From assembly GCA_032629725.1 (NCBI GenBank), contig JAFEVB010000006.1:186001-250000 (forward strand): a DNA stretch of 64,000 bases, in the 5' to 3' direction. Below the pieces are notes generated by a model. It did not search any database and was not told where the DNA came from. It was given only the letters and a program-made list of their open reading frames with translations. Made by a program: the position numbers and the translations under genes. Below, piece after piece: positions 1 to 12,886 of this stretch (position 1 is its first letter; every line of letters begins with the position of its first letter). This DNA comes from Gremmenia infestans (lineage: Eukaryota > Ascomycota > Leotiomycetes > Helotiales > Hamatocanthoscyphaceae).

Positions 1-670
1 GCACCCTTGAAAGTAAGGAGTGTGACAACAGAGAAGTCGAGAATACCATCCCTAGTACACGCTCCTAAGAATTCCACGAGGTTCTTGTCTTTCTGGACTT
101 TGCCTGGGTGGTCTTCTGCGGGTTGAAAGCGTGACGAAAATTTACCTGGAAAAATAGAAGTTAATACACTATAAGGTATTAGGCGGTGGGACGCTTACCT
201 TCGTATATTTTCATTGCTGCTTTGACGATGTGATGCGAGTCAATGCCCTCCTCCTCAACTTGAAATCTCGACATTGCACCGAGAATGCCAGCGAGAACAT
301 CTCGCGTGTTGCTATTGCGTTGGTCTTCTTTCTCCTTTGCCTGATTCTTGGTGATATTTGGAATCTCTCTTGCAATATTAAAGACGACTTCCCAAAAAGG
401 GAGGAGAATCCTCTTGGACGTCTTCTTCCTTGGCTCGTCGGGTAATCTCACATGTTGGAAGTTGGAGTAGTACCAGTCCAGGATCATGCGAGTCCCAATG
501 CAAGATGGGCATGTGGCGTGGTGTTCAAAGTAGTGCTTGTGCTTGATTGTATAGGGTGCAAATAACTGTATCAAGACTACGTCGAAGATGGGGAATAAGG
601 GGGTAATAAGCAGGTCGTTCTTTCCTGCATCGGATAGGCGGGCGTCTGCTCGTGCAACTGCGTTGTTCAT
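1..670 (-). CDS. Hypothetical protein, 3' part cut by the window edge
   Basis: I do not recognise this protein. Translation starts at the ATG at 670 and runs to a donor at 199/198 (AAG|GTAAGC). A 53-base intron (146-198) ends with TTCCAG, and the second exon (145-1) keeps the phase and stays open to the window edge. Without this intron the frame would stop at 179, so the spliced model is preferred. The visible 205 residues are soluble-looking, with a CPSCIGTR motif near residue 55 (one CxxC pair) and a Lys-rich middle. No signal peptide or clear membrane span is seen. The C-terminus lies outside the window, so family assignment is open. Confidence 0.55.
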
Positions 671-1898
671 GGTGATGATATTTTATCGAGGGAACAGATT
701 ATGCAGAGAAGAATGATTTCCAATAATTCAAGAGATCTTTATACTATATCTGAGTTTATGTTTGTGAGAAGTTTCTCCTCAAATACTGCTCCAATTCGTA
801 TCTGGACTGAATGCAAGTCGTGCTAGTAACTCAACACACTAAGTAAAGACCCTTCATTCTAGCATCGTTACCACGTTTCAAAATCCTAGTATGTGCTCTA
901 AATATGCGCTAATCTTTAGGCCAACGTCATAAATACATAGAAAAGGTAACAATACAGCTGGACTCAGGGCCTTTATGACCTCAGAACCCTCAATCCAAAC
1001 GCTAACGTTCCCCCACGGTCAAATATAAACATATTTTCTATCCCGAAACTACCCGCACATACACTAGACACAACACAAACCACACCAATTCATAGTTTTA
1101 ACAACTGAAACATCACGTAGTGCGACTTGCTTCTTGGAAGTGTTGTTATATTGGGTCCGAGCTGCAGCACAGACCGCTGTATAGTTTCCTAGAGAATAGC
1201 AAGTAGACTAGAATGATTACTAGATGGATAGCCCTGTTCAGATATGCTCTATATCCGCCAACGACTTTTCTGCCAGACCTACTACCGATAATTTCTACAC
1301 TCTCTAGCATCCGTTTGGCACAAGAAACTACTCTACTTGTCTCAACATATGGCATTTGTAATGGAGACATGAAATAGTCGATTTATATACCTAGCATTAA
1401 ATTTGCACCAGGAATCCTCTATAACAAGACCGAATACCATATCTTTATAGCTCTGTAAGTAAAACCCTTTTATAATTTCACCAATGATGACCAAATATTC
1501 CGAGAGATAAAACAACAGGCCTGAATAGCCAATACAGTACTATAGTATATCATTGTAGGTGAGTCATCGAAAGCCTCAATACCAACATACCAAAACCAAA
1601 GCCCTTCCCAAATCCTGTGACCAGTGGTATATCCAATGTCCTAAACATCGAGATATACCGCTGCAAACGCGCTATGATAAACTCCTGTCCGCTTAGCAAT
1701 CCTTGGAAGGAAACAAAGAAGTAGAAGTACAGCATGTTTGCCCCAGAATGCGTATGGTACACAGTAATCGTCATATCATTACATTCCAACCCCCTTCGCA
1801 CATCTTTCTCAACCACTCGACGCCAAAGCAAATGAATGAACAATCCCGGCATCATGAGATTAAGGAATACCAAGCAATAGGTAAACTTTGAAGACGTT
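671..1898. other. Intergenic stretch; one open minus frame at 1550-1873
   Basis: Upstream region of the edge gene and 3' flank of the CorA-like gene. Minus-strand frame 1550-1873 stays open upstream to about 1917 and reads as a hydrophobic segment. It would join the CorA-like gene only if an extra intron ended at the TTACAG near 1920 (donor then weak, GTCGGC). I treat it as untranslated 3' flank or an alternative C-terminus. Nothing else is recognised. Confidence 0.3.
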
Positions 1899-4063
1899 TC
1901 ACGAGCTGGTGCCTCTCCTGTAAGGCCTCAAAAGAACCCGTAACAAGCTGGGTCCAATCAGCGGTAGCGTTGCCGACATGATGGAAAATATGATGATTAG
2001 CGCGAGGAATAAATGGAAGGGCCATATGTAAGCTTGCGGGTTGGAACTTAACACAGTCGTCATATTGTTCAGATTCTGCGCCAGGACAAGTACTGAACTC
2101 GCAACTGGACCCAAAGCAGCGGTCGATGAGGGAGTGGTGGTTATGACTGGTTCCTGGCGCTTGAAAAGGGGAGTAGTTTGGGGAGCTGGGTCCGAGTTGG
2201 AATGGTTGGGGTTGTGGGAAACGGATGTGGGGTTGCCGATGTTCATGCTAAGCATACCCTGACTCGTTAGCCCCCCACCACATAGAATGGATTAGGGTAC
2301 TTACTGTTACAAAAACCAAGGGCAGGAAGATGAATGCCAGATAAGTGAGAATGGAGATCTGTCGGCATTGAACTAGCATCCGGTGTTCCTTCATTTGAAT
2401 AGACTCGAGACGAATCCTATCTTTCAGATCTTCCTCCAGCTGTTCGATCAAGAACTCCATATCGCCCTGTTTCTCCTTCAAAAACTCTTCTTCAATAGTG
2501 GCGGGTGTTTGGTTTGGTTTTCGGTGTTTGACGATGGAGGTGAGGTCTTTGGCGATGGAGTATGCGTGAATTACTCCCATGAGAGCGCTTTCGCGGCAGT
2601 CGTCGAGGTGGCATAAGTATTGGACCTTTGATACTGATGCGTGGTTTCGGCCTGAGAATGACTAGGTGGATGGTTAGTAGGTGAAAAAGGCCAAGGCAAG
2701 GAGGGCTCACGAGTTTTATGATCTCATCCCATGCCTGCTGCAAGAAATTTGCAGTGTCCACAATGATCTCTTGAAGCACAATGAAAATCGGAAGAACGCT
2801 ATAGCCGTCGCTATGGGGGTTTGCTTGCAGCAAAAGCATGAACGGCCACATGTTAGGATCGTCCGCTTTCCTAGATTTCAATACATATTTCAGATCGTCC
2901 ATGATCGAAGATATCCCCTGTGCCTTTGAAGTAGTGCTGCATGTTATGAGAACCCTCCGTGGTGCAGGCGATGCTCGATCGTCCTGGAAGAATATCTCGG
3001 CGTAGTCACATGTTGGGGGAAGACTGTGCCGCTCCCAGAGGAAGTTGTCGATTCCTCCATTGTACCTGGGAGCAGTGCGTTGCCAGGTGAAGCTGAAGGA
3101 TGCGGTTTTTCTATCGAATATTCGTTGGCATTGGGTGAGTTGTAATTTTACTGATGACGAAGTTTGTTCTCGTCCTAGGTGGATTCAGCTTTTGCTTTCA
3201 AAACGGGCAATAATTAATAAGACAAACCTTTCGATGGAATCTCAACCCGAAATTCAGGATAACTTCTCAGTCTAGAATTCCCCAATCGCTTTTGGCCTTC
3301 TCGGTCTGAGAGCTGGCTTCCGCTGAAACTCGCTGTGCTAAAATGCGAGATTTCAGCTATTCGGAAATCCCTACACCTGCAACGCGAGGACGAATGTGAC
3401 AGAAACTGACGTCGAAAATCCGGATGTGATAATTGCTCTACCTTTAGCAATTTTTCTGTACGTTCAATGCTCTTGCAAGCACATTCACATAATTCTCCCC
3501 ATGCTTGCTCCAATTCGATTCCTATCACCCAGCGTGGAAATACTAGCAGCTCATTTAACCGGCTCCTCATAAATGCAATCAGGCGTGCTGGCCATGATGC
3601 TATTGTCTCTGATGCTGGGGAGGTGTTGATGATACTACGTGTAGTCTTTTATTAGTTTTTTGGGGGAATAAACTGGGGAGACTACTCACCATAACTGTAA
3701 GAACGAACTCGATGACCGGTGAGAGCGCTTCAGCGTCTGTCGTAATCTAAACAGAGCAGTCCCAAATGTATCACTCTCGGAGAAACGAAAAGGATGTGAA
3801 GATCCGAATGCGAATTCTTGATACCAAAATAAATTCTCTAGTAGATCCGAATTTTGTTTATGTTCCAACTTTTTTAAATCCCTCTCGTAGTTTCCAACCC
3901 CTTTTCTCAACCGTCCACCAGCACTAGTTCGAAGTGGTAATGGCCATAAATTCGCCTGCCGCGCGGTCTCTAAGTCATTCGCTGCTGGTCGTGATACGTG
4001 ATGTTGCTGGTTTTGGTTCCGATCTCGGGAATTCGAAAACATACTTTGAATGGGAAGTAACAA
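1899..4063 (-). CDS. CorA-like Mg2+ transporter-domain membrane protein (5 exons)
   Basis: Exons 4063-3690, 3634-3228, 3174-2711, 2661-2305 and 2258-1899 keep phase throughout and give 653 residues. Introns are 46-55 bases with good GT/AG ends. The C-terminal part carries the fungal CorA-like signature: a long acidic helix (EEEFLKEKQGDMEFLIEQL), then QCRQISILTYLAFIFLPLVF as first membrane helix, followed across the last splice by GMLSMNIG, where CorA proteins have their GMN loop. A second membrane helix (FHLFLALIIIFSIM) follows. In this family two C-terminal helices anchor a large cytosolic domain. Fungal members with degenerate GMN motifs are common and not all are proven Mg2+ channels. The middle contains the conserved fungal block around residues 280-350 (YNGGIDNFLWERH, CDYAEIFF). 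Start chosen at the first ATG of the open first exon; a later start cannot be excluded. Confidence 0.8.
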
Positions 4064-7000
4064 ATGGCAAAGACACGGACTTTGAGTGAGAGTAACGAAA
4101 ATTTACATGGGAAGAAGAACACAGCAACAATACCGGGATAATGTTGCTATAGAAGGATGCTTCAAAGAAAGCCCCAATGGCGTCAGATGTGACAGGCAGC
4201 GACTGCGCCTAATGCTATGCCCATGCGTTTTAAATCAATCGTGTCGCACAAAGAGGGGCGATGCACTTCCTACATTACTTCATGCTGTGATGATATCTCA
4301 CGCGCGAGATCGTGTAGATAGGATGGCAGCCTGCACACTGCCTTGCATAGTAAACCCCTTACACAAGGACTTATTTGGTTGCAGCTGGAAAGACTAAGAG
4401 GTTTAACGCAGATACAGATACGGATACAAGACCGATAAAAGCGCCCTTAGCGCTTTCCTTGAAGGCTTCACCCTAAGTTACAGTATATTAAGGCCGAAGG
4501 GGCCAAAAAGTCAAGGCAGGCGTGCAGCGGCGTCTGCTGTCATTGCTGACAGGGGCGGTCCGCCAATTGTTGGGCGCTTGGAGAGCAAGTCGTGCATACC
4601 GTCCGTACTGTGAGACGGGGTAATTTTGTGATGACTTGCATGTCATCTCACATCACAGCCGCATCGTCACGAAACGTTGCTACTCGGCACCAAAGACACT
4701 CGCTAATCGTGGTGAAGATTCGCGAATGCGGCTGGGCCGTTGACGAACGTCAGAAGCGTCGGGGTAAATAAATGCAGAAGGACATATGATTCGTGGAGGC
4801 GCCCGCAGAATTGAAGCTGTACTGTACTTCTGAGACACACCAGAATTTCTCAGCGTGACTGAGATGACTCTTAGCCCCCACGCAAGTCTGATAAAGTAGC
4901 AGCAGAGGAAATGCTGACCCGACTTTGTCCTTTGCCGCACCCAAGCGTGTGGTATATATATATATATCTTATTCAAGTCGAATTCTGTGAAAACCGGCGC
5001 ACTTACACCTGCTCGAGTCTGCAGCGGCAGCGATTTCTCTGGATAGCAAGTGTCCCGACTCTAAAGCTTCGTAGACTGCAGCTGGAGTATCGCCTTTTCA
5101 CCGCCCATATCCAGATACTGTACGTCCCCTCGGTATGAAAACAGAGTTACACTCACCTGCAATACAAATTGTACTACCCTCTATATCGGTGTCTCGTTTC
5201 GAAGATGAAATGGGGGAACATCAGTCTCATAACCTCAATGCTGCTGCAGTGCCTCGATCCCACACAGTAACAACGTGCTGATTGTCTTCCATCCTCGCGT
5301 ACCCGAGCCTCAATCCTTTGACCAAATACGCCTCCTCCTCCTCCCTTCCTCCCTCCGGCCACAGGTCGCACGGAAAATCCTAGGAGTGGCCATTTCCACC
5401 GTGTGCAGCATGGAAATAGACCCGCTCCGCCCCCACAGGAGGAGAGAGGAAACCGGGGGGTGTTCTAGAGGGGTCGAATGGAGCAATGCAAATTCCTCCA
5501 CGCCAAGCCAAGCGAAGCCAATAATCCTTGTATACTCCGTATGTACAACACCGTAGGTTAGTTAGTTACCCAATCTCAGACCTATCAATATCAAAGGCTT
5601 GATCAATCGCATGTTGTCGGGTTTTAAGAGGACCGTCAAGTTTTGGTCTCGGCAAGTGCTTTGGAATGTTTCGGCTTTTCGCTTTCCATTTCGTGCACTA
5701 TGATAAATGAAAGAAAGTCTGTTCTGTTATTGATCAGGAAATACGAAAATGGCAATCCAGCGGTTTATTCACCTTAAATGCAACCTGCAGTGCAATTTTA
5801 GTTCTTTTGAATCTTCCCTACACACTAGAATTTTATAGACCTTTAGGCATTGGTCCCTGCGACGCATGGTTTACTCCATATGTACAGGGACCGTCATTGC
5901 GCGTCTAGGAACACCAGGCGCGTCAAAAAAAAATTACCTAAAGCATGCAATCTCAAGGCCTTTTTAAAGTTCTGTCTATAGGTACCGAGGTATATATCTC
6001 AATTCAGCCACCGGCTATTTCCCCCCTCTTCCAGCCTAGAGGTCCGCGATATATGTATTATATTCCAAATAGTCAAGCGAAGTAGCCCCACCACCCCCCT
6101 TTTCTGTGCGCCAGACGCCATAATGAACTGATGAACAAACCTGCAAGATGACCGAGACGGTTACCCAAAGGAGAATCTTTATGATGGCTTACTCCGTACT
6201 GACTTTTTGAGTTCGGCCTAGGTGCCGAATCTCGATCCGAAGGCGCGCAAACCTGTCCCGTTTTGCCTGCTGTGGTTACTTTTAGCTTTTGATCTGATCT
6301 GTGCCGCTGTGGGAAATTAAGGAATGGCCGGTCGTAAGCGATTTGAAGGAGGAGTGTGGCGTAAGGAGTATGGACGCCGGGACTGGGACCAAAGGTAAGT
6401 TTAGATTATATGTCGTATGCATGCGTAGGTAGATAGGGCTGAGCCAAAGGGTGCCACTCTGCCGGTAACGAATGATACGGGTGCTCGGAAGCGATAAATA
6501 GGGTTGAGGTTAGGTATATTGGTAGACATAGTGTTTGTGCCTGATATAAGTAAATCAAAAGTGTATGGCGTGGTGGGCAGCTCTTTCGCGGTGTTCGATA
6601 GAGAATATGTGTAAAAGGGTACTCGGCGCGTATGATACTTTGGTCACTTGTACATCTTGATGCCCATGAGTAGAGCTTTATGCCAGAAATGATGTGTTTA
6701 TTACAGATCAGAGGGCACAGAATCGTCGAACTATTGGCTATGTAGCCGCGCTACCCCAAAGATAGGCCTGATTAGGCAGGTATTTGAGCAACTAATAACT
6801 TTTAGAAAAGAAGAAAGGACACGACGAGATAATTAAAAAAGTAACTTGAATTTCCTTGGAATAATTTGGATATTTAGTAAATGTATAGAATGGAGGGAAA
6901 CGCCGTGCAATGAATCGCTTCCATAACTTTGTATAATGTGAAATATTGATCAAGGCCTTTGCTGAACCACGTCCCATCAGATGCTATATAGAAGCAAGTA

Positions 7001-7133
7001 AAGCCCAAATCCAGCCAGAAAAACTAATTGACGTATTTACATCTCTCGGGGTCTTCGCAAACCCAGATCGGTTCACAGTGAAATTGAAAGCAGCTTGGCT
7101 CAGAACGCTCTTGGATGCCACGTCCCCATGCCC
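4064..7133. other. Long intergenic region, no supported gene
   Basis: About 3.1 kb between the CorA-like gene promoter and the 3' end of the Zn2Cys6 gene. Short open frames here lack codon bias or recognisable domains. Visible items are a (TA)n run near 4953-4966 and two exact copies of TACTCCGTA (5533-5541 and 6190-6198). Confidence 0.5.
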
Positions 7134-9001
7134 TCACCATGAAATCTCCGTCGCCATCTCCGTCCAATCATTCGTCCCCTTCATCCCCAGCTTACATTTG
7201 ACCAACGCCGTCCGTCGCTGCAAATCCATTTCCAAACACTCTCCCCACGCCCTTCTCTCCTCGGGAATATACCCAATCTCATCCATACCCTGCTCCTCCA
7301 AGCCCATCATCCAAGCTGCAACCTGGCCGGCGACTGGCGACGAGCACATCCATTCGCGTCGGTGCGACGAGAGCATGAGGGAGATGGCTTGACGGCGGAG
7401 AGAACTGTTGCGGCATTTTGTGGCGACGAGAAATAGGGCATCGATGGTGCGGACTTCGAAAGTGTAGACTTCGTTTTCTAAAAGAAAATGGCATGTTAGA
7501 ATATTTAAAGCGTGGAAGGTAGGGGGGAGACTTACTAGAGAGGTAATAAGAAGGGGGGTCTGTTGAAGGTGATGCACCTGTCGGCGATTCAATGTCCATC
7601 TCGTATTCAAATACATCGCGGGCGATGGAGAAGATGTATTCGAAGTAGGGGAGGTGATCATCTGCTTCGGTCTCTGGGTTGTTGAGGCTTAGGGTCAGGC
7701 GGAGGAGGAGAATGACCGTATGGTATTTGATCGAAGATGCGCGGAGGAGTGGGTGAGATGAATAGTCTGGGGGTGCTGCTAGCATAAGGGCTTCCACCCT
7801 AGAGTGATATTGGTGTATTTGTTCGATCAGGTAGACCCGGTCTTCTTGAATGTCTAGAGCAATTGCTTCCCGAGGTATAAAATTGCAATACGCTGTCCGG
7901 TACCAGAAGTGGTAACCTTCCCACTGTAGACCCAGGGAGTATGAATGTGCTTCTGCTAGATCCCCGAACTGCTCTGGCAGGTGGACTTTTGATTGAATTG
8001 GCTCTAGGGTCACAAATGCACGACTGTCACTAATACCATTGGCAGTGATGTCCTGGTATTCTAGTCGTAGGACCATATACGATAAGGCGTCTTCGTAATT
8101 GCGTGGATGCGGAGTCGAGGGTGGCATTCGCAATGGTGCTGAATTTAGCAGTATATTACGGGCATACCGTAGGTGCTGAGCTGCAAAGCCGCCGTTTCCG
8201 ATGAAGTTGTCAAAGAAAGCAAGTACCAGACAAGAAATTAAGGTCTTCCTAGAACCGTCTGGCGTGTCCATGTCTCCAATGCTCTCACGAAGACTTCGAA
8301 TGGCTTTTTGATACTGCTGCAAGGCGAATTCTCGGTGGTAAGCATTTGAACCATCCATCAAGGTGAGTCCGCCTGATGATTTCTGGGTGCTCGCTAACAA
8401 AGCTCCAATAGCCACGATCGCATGTCGAACGCAAGAGTTGGTGTGAGATTCTTGCAATGCCAAGTCCCTCCATATGAAGGCATCTTGATCTAATATATTG
8501 GTTGATTGTTCCTCGACGAACTTCTGGAAATACTGCTCTTCATGTTCGTCTAGGGGTCTATTCAACGACGGGCTTCGCGAAAGAGTTCGAGATGAAATTG
8601 GAGAACGAGGCGACCGTGATCGAGGACGCAGTGGAACATGGTCAGTTGCTGGCATAAGAGAACGATTTGTCCCCCTGGAAGAAGATTCGCCCGTGCCGTT
8701 GTATTCATAGCCATCACACTGCCATCCGGATTTGACACATCGGAGACAACATGGTTTCTCCTCACCGCATTTGAGCCTCCGGATTCTGAAACGCAACACT
8801 TAGCTTCGAAATTAAGGTGATGATGTGAGAACTAATGCAGCTAATCTGAGCTCACCACCATTGATACCTGCTGTACATTCCAAGATATCTTGTGCAAACA
8901 AACTTCACTTACTTGCAAGTGATGCAGCCCGTCTTGCTTCGAGGTGTTGATGCTCGTTTCCTTGCAGGATTTGGGGTTTTACATTTCTGCTGGTCGCTCA
9001 T
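7134..9001 (-). CDS. Zn(II)2Cys6 fungal transcription factor (3 exons)
   Basis: Exons 9001-8913, 8785-7536 and 7477-7134 splice in phase to 560 residues. The zinc cluster spans the first junction: CITCK joined to IRRLKCGEEKPC and CLRCVKSGWQC gives the six cysteines of CX2CX6C...CX2CX6C at residues about 26-55. The preceding Lys/Arg-rich stretch (KRASTPRSKTG) is typical of these DNA-binding domains. A Ser/Arg-rich linker (about 60-110) leads into a helical regulatory region resembling the fungal-specific TF domain, with no membrane spans. It is expected to bind CGG-containing sites in the nucleus; target genes cannot be inferred because no secondary-metabolism or transporter genes flank it. 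The first intron separates the DNA-binding domain, which is common in the family. Confidence 0.85.
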
Positions 9002-10349
9002 CGTAAACGGGAAGAAAGAAGAAGGGATGGGGAGGAGGGTAAAGATAGACCGGCAAAGATAAGATTATGTTGGTGGTAGTTGTATCGGTGGTAAAAACAT
9101 ATTAAGGTTGTGGATATTGTTGGAATGGGTAAAAGAAATCATTTGGGACTTGATTGTTTGTTATAGATTTAAGAAGCAACTTTCGTAATTCCTAAATAAA
9201 GCATGATAGCAAGCTATGACCTGCACCGTGATTTAGGATTAGCTGTTCCTGGTGTGTTCTGTTACTAAGGAGGGCAGTCTGTTATTTTTGGCCCCCAGAT
9301 CCTTGTCTATCACGGCACAGGACAGGCTCGCTTGTTTCCGAGGGATTGTTTGGCGGAGTCGACGATCTCGCCTTTGCTAGAAGAGTATTGGACGGAAGTA
9401 CGGGGGCATATGGTAAAAGCTTGCTTGTGCAAAGAATCGTGGTAGTGGAGCATACCCACGGCGCAAGTGGCGATGCAATTTTTGGTAGGCATAATCCATG
9501 GTAATTTGATTGAGTAGATAGAAGGATAGGCTTAAGGCCGACTGATTGGTTCCTGGGTTAATGTGGAAGCTGAATATGCAGATCCCTATACTTGCTTCGC
9601 GTCGTATTTGAAGCCAACCATAAGGATTCGTTTAAAGTTACAATGTACAGAGAGATAGGTTGGAGCCTTAGGAATATTAGGTTAGGTACCTGCGCGGTTT
9701 CCGCGGGGCTCCCGGCAAGGCTTGCGCCGCGTAGCTACACATACTTAAAGCATCCAGCATCCTACTTCGAAGTACCTACTCAACCTTACCTAGTCTACCT
9801 ACCTAGATAAAGCGTTCAATTTGCTCAAGGGTCATTGCGAGAATGGCAATAATACGTGTCCAAGAGCTAATGAAGACATCGACCGTTGATTTAAGGTTTT
9901 CCACAAAATATGAGATGACTTCCGCGGGTAGGGCTTGAAGCGGCTACTATGCCTGTACCTATTTCCCGTCGCATGCGGTTTTGCGATTTACTATACAGTA
10001 TTTGCTTCAATATAAGCTTCGTATAATCACTATTCATTTACTTGGACAGACTGTTCTACTTTCAAGTTTTACCGAGAGCTATTTAGACGTTTTGCTGCGT
10101 TATGAGCCTTAAAGTACAATATTAAAAAGTCTAACCGAATTTAACAGCGCGGCTATTATTTGTCATGAGCTTGCGGAGCGGGGCCGAAATTTACCTACAG
10201 TACTGTAGCGCAAGACTTTAAATACCCGCTAAGATTTACGCCGTGTTCCCGTTTCTCCCCCGCAATGAAAGGAACAAAAAAAAACATCTCTATTTTTACC
10301 GCCCTAACATTCCCGTCCTCCAATTAACTCTTCACTCTCACTTCCCAAG
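9002..10349. other. Intergenic region between divergent TF and DPH3 genes
   Basis: Shared upstream region of about 1.35 kb. It holds a perfect 14-bp palindrome CTACAGTACTGTAG (10195-10208) about 140 bases before the DPH3 start, and a CT-rich/A-run segment just upstream of the DPH3 ATG, as expected for a fungal promoter. A 60-codon minus frame (9310-9492) is not supported as a gene. Confidence 0.4.
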
Positions 10350-10739
10350 ATGGCTGAGAATATTTACGACGAGATAGAGATTGAGGACATGACCTACGAT
10401 CCTACTCTCGAAATCTACCACTACCCATGCCCGTGCGGTGACCGCTTCGAGATCGCTATAGCCGACCTGCGCGACCAGGAAGACATTGCCGTATGTCCCA
10501 GTTGCAGCTTGATGATACGCGTCATTTTTGAAGTAGTAAGTCTTGCTCGTCCCTTGTTTTTCTGATCGCTGCATGGATTCTAGATCTCAATTCGGGCTGG
10601 GTACCTCCCATCCCCAGATCAAAATCAGGATTACTGCTGACAGGGCTATCGAATTCAGGATGACCTTCCAAAACCTGTGGGAGAAGAGAAGAATATAGTT
10701 GGCGGTCAGGATGAGCCTCTGCCAGTCGCAGCAGCATGA
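10350..10739 (+). CDS. DPH3: Diphthamide biosynthesis protein 3 (CSL zinc finger)
   Basis: Exons 10350-10535 and 10659-10739 encode 88 residues. The N-terminus MAENIYDEIEIEDMTYD followed by YPCPCGDRF and CPSCSLMIRVIFEV is the CSL zinc finger of Dph3/Kti11, with the four metal cysteines in CxC and CxxC pairs. Dph3 is the electron donor for the Dph1-Dph2 radical enzyme that starts diphthamide synthesis on EF-2; with Kti13 it also supports Elongator-dependent tRNA wobble modification. The second exon gives the DDLPKP motif that follows the zinc finger in homologues. Two in-frame acceptors 15 bases apart (10643 and 10658) are possible; I chose the second because it places DDLPKP directly after FEV. 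Length matches the family (80-95 residues). Confidence 0.93.
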
Positions 10740-11933
10740 GCCCCTACCCTGCAACTTAGCAAATTGAACGCGGAAGTTTCGGGATATTGGAAAGCTTGGG
10801 AACTCGGAATCATGACATCCGTACCAGTACGAACGAACCAAATCATCAAATCCTTCTCCGACCGACGAGTTTGGTGATAACCTCAGAAGGCAACCATGCG
10901 ACAAGTGAACTGGGGGTACAGTAATAAGGAAACATGATTGGAGGAGGGTACGACCGCGAATTTTAGGGCTTCCTTGGCAAAAATACGGCGACAGGGCCAT
11001 GGAAATTCCATAGGAATAGCATGCTGGTGGTACTCTGAAAGACGGGCCCCCCACAAAGCCACAAGACTCGCCGCCTGACTGCTTGGACTATGGTGGTATT
11101 TTGGGGGCTAAGGATTATGGACAGACAAGGCCTTTTATTGGTCCATTTACTTATAAACTTCAAATCCTTCTTAATCCCAACTAGCAAGTGGTATGATTAC
11201 TGAACACCGATTTTTGCCCTCCTGATTGATTCGAGCTACTTCACTTTGGGATGTGCCCGCACGTTCCGATAGCAATCCTCGATTCTACCTACAGTATGTA
11301 TAGAATTATAATAAGAAGAAAGGCGCTCTGGTTAATCTCCTGCAGGAGTCGTGGTCGTGGCACATGTCGAGAAGCGGCGCAGCGCTTAGCCCTATAGGTA
11401 AAGGGGGGACACATTAGAGCGACCCCTGCAATCCATTGCTCAGCAGATTTTCCCATACTCCGTACGCCATAAAAGAAATCCACCTTTTACACTTATGAGA
11501 GATTCGTCCGATATAACCCCCCCTTCTACGGCGTACCGTGAATAGCGCCAATTACCAATCAATTACTTAGCCACATGTAACTTTCTCTGCCTTCATACCT
11601 AGTAGGAACCTACGAGTATAAAGCTCCATATTTCTATTTAAACTACATCACGGGCCACGGCGCAGCCATACCACCGTATACCGGGACTCAGCCCTACAAA
11701 CTAACAAACACCCCAAGATAGACGGGAATTCCAAATCTTTGCAAGTCGTCTGGTTCCGTCAGGCCATATGAAGTACAGATGTTTTGTTTGTCATTAAACA
11801 GACCAAAAATTTCACCTTACCAGAAAGGTATAGCTATAGGCAGGGTATTATCACCAAATCTGCATTCCTCCACTCGTCGAGAAAGATTCTTGAAAAGGCG
11901 TAGATAAAGGCAGAAAATGAGGTTCACTAATCA
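10740..11933. other. Intergenic region, nothing recognised
   Basis: Flanks DPH3 on its 3' side. It contains a third exact TACTCCGTA (11456-11464). The minus frames here are not supported by motifs. Confidence 0.4.
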
Positions 11934-12092
11934 TTACTTCAATTTCTCGAATACGGCACGAGCACCAACGTTTCCGATAGCCAAGTCCATACAAGCCTGA
12001 TTCTTCTCAAATGTATACGGAGCGTCGGAGTATACCATAGAATCGTGCAAGTTGGGTAAGGTATATGCACCAACTCTCAGAAGCAGCAATTA
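11934..12092 (-). pseudogene. Fragment resembling C-terminus of an MDR zinc-type dehydrogenase
   Basis: The minus strand is open for about 50 codons, ending in TAA at 11934-11936. The peptide DAPYTFEKNQACMDLA followed by GNVGARAVFEKLK resembles the last helix and strand of medium-chain dehydrogenase/reductases, where homologues end in a G-x-V-x-G-K/R-V-V-F-like motif. The frame is closed by TAA just upstream (about 12095), there is no start codon context, and no catalytic or nucleotide-binding part lies nearby. It therefore looks like a leftover 3' exon of a lost gene. Recognition rests on a short segment and is tentative; it could also be the last exon of a gene I failed to trace. Confidence 0.33.
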
Positions 12093-12886
12093 TTGCGCGC
12101 TTTAAACAAATATTGACATAATTTTACGTAGACCTCTTCTCTTCCTCAGACCAAACTTTAGAACGAGACCGCATTGCGCATGCGTAACTAATTAACCCCT
12201 TACTATAGATTCTTCTTCGCAAGTTTTGATCAGTCGGTAGGTTGCTTCGTCCAAGCAAAACAAGTTCCCCGCAGTGGGTAAATGCGAGGGGTTTCCCTAT
12301 CGGGCGCTGCTATAGAAAACCACCTCTGCAAGAGGTGTATTTTGCCTAGGACAGAGTACTCGCTTTTTTCTTAAGTCTGAAACTGGGTCCTTCTAGCGTC
12401 CTACACTTATGACTTGCTCTTTACCCTAGCATAGATCTGCATTACAGCAAGAAAGACGAAGGCTAAAGCTCTCAAATTGATGCTTGTATTCAAAGAGATT
12501 GTCTTCATTCAAGCCTCTGAATGGTCACAACAGCAGGTAATGTGAAGCGAAAACGGACCCAGTTTTAGATTTAAAGAAAGCGAGTATAATGAGTTATCAT
12601 GCTTGCCTGACATGACCCATGCCCTTTGAGCCTTCAATATCAGTGTGACCACTTAGATAGAAACCAATAAAATACCCTGCTACCAAGGGGTGCGAGGGGA
12701 GTCTGTATGACCTAAAACAATACACATACATGAAGAGACCCGACTTCATACACTCGCTACATAACGCTCGCTTTGTTTACTTTTCAGCCGTGACGTAAGA
12801 CAACGCTAGGCCGGACCGACCCTTTCCATTGAGACCTTCAGATTCTCAGCCCTACTTCGTATCTCGTGATCCTCTATATGCAACTC
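12093..12886. other. Intergenic region, nothing recognised
   Basis: 3' flank of the frataxin gene. No open frame with recognisable sequence, no repeat structure seen. Confidence 0.4.

Noticed and set aside
6946..7392. 148-codon plus frame
   Set aside because: Antisense of the last exon of the Zn2Cys6 gene.
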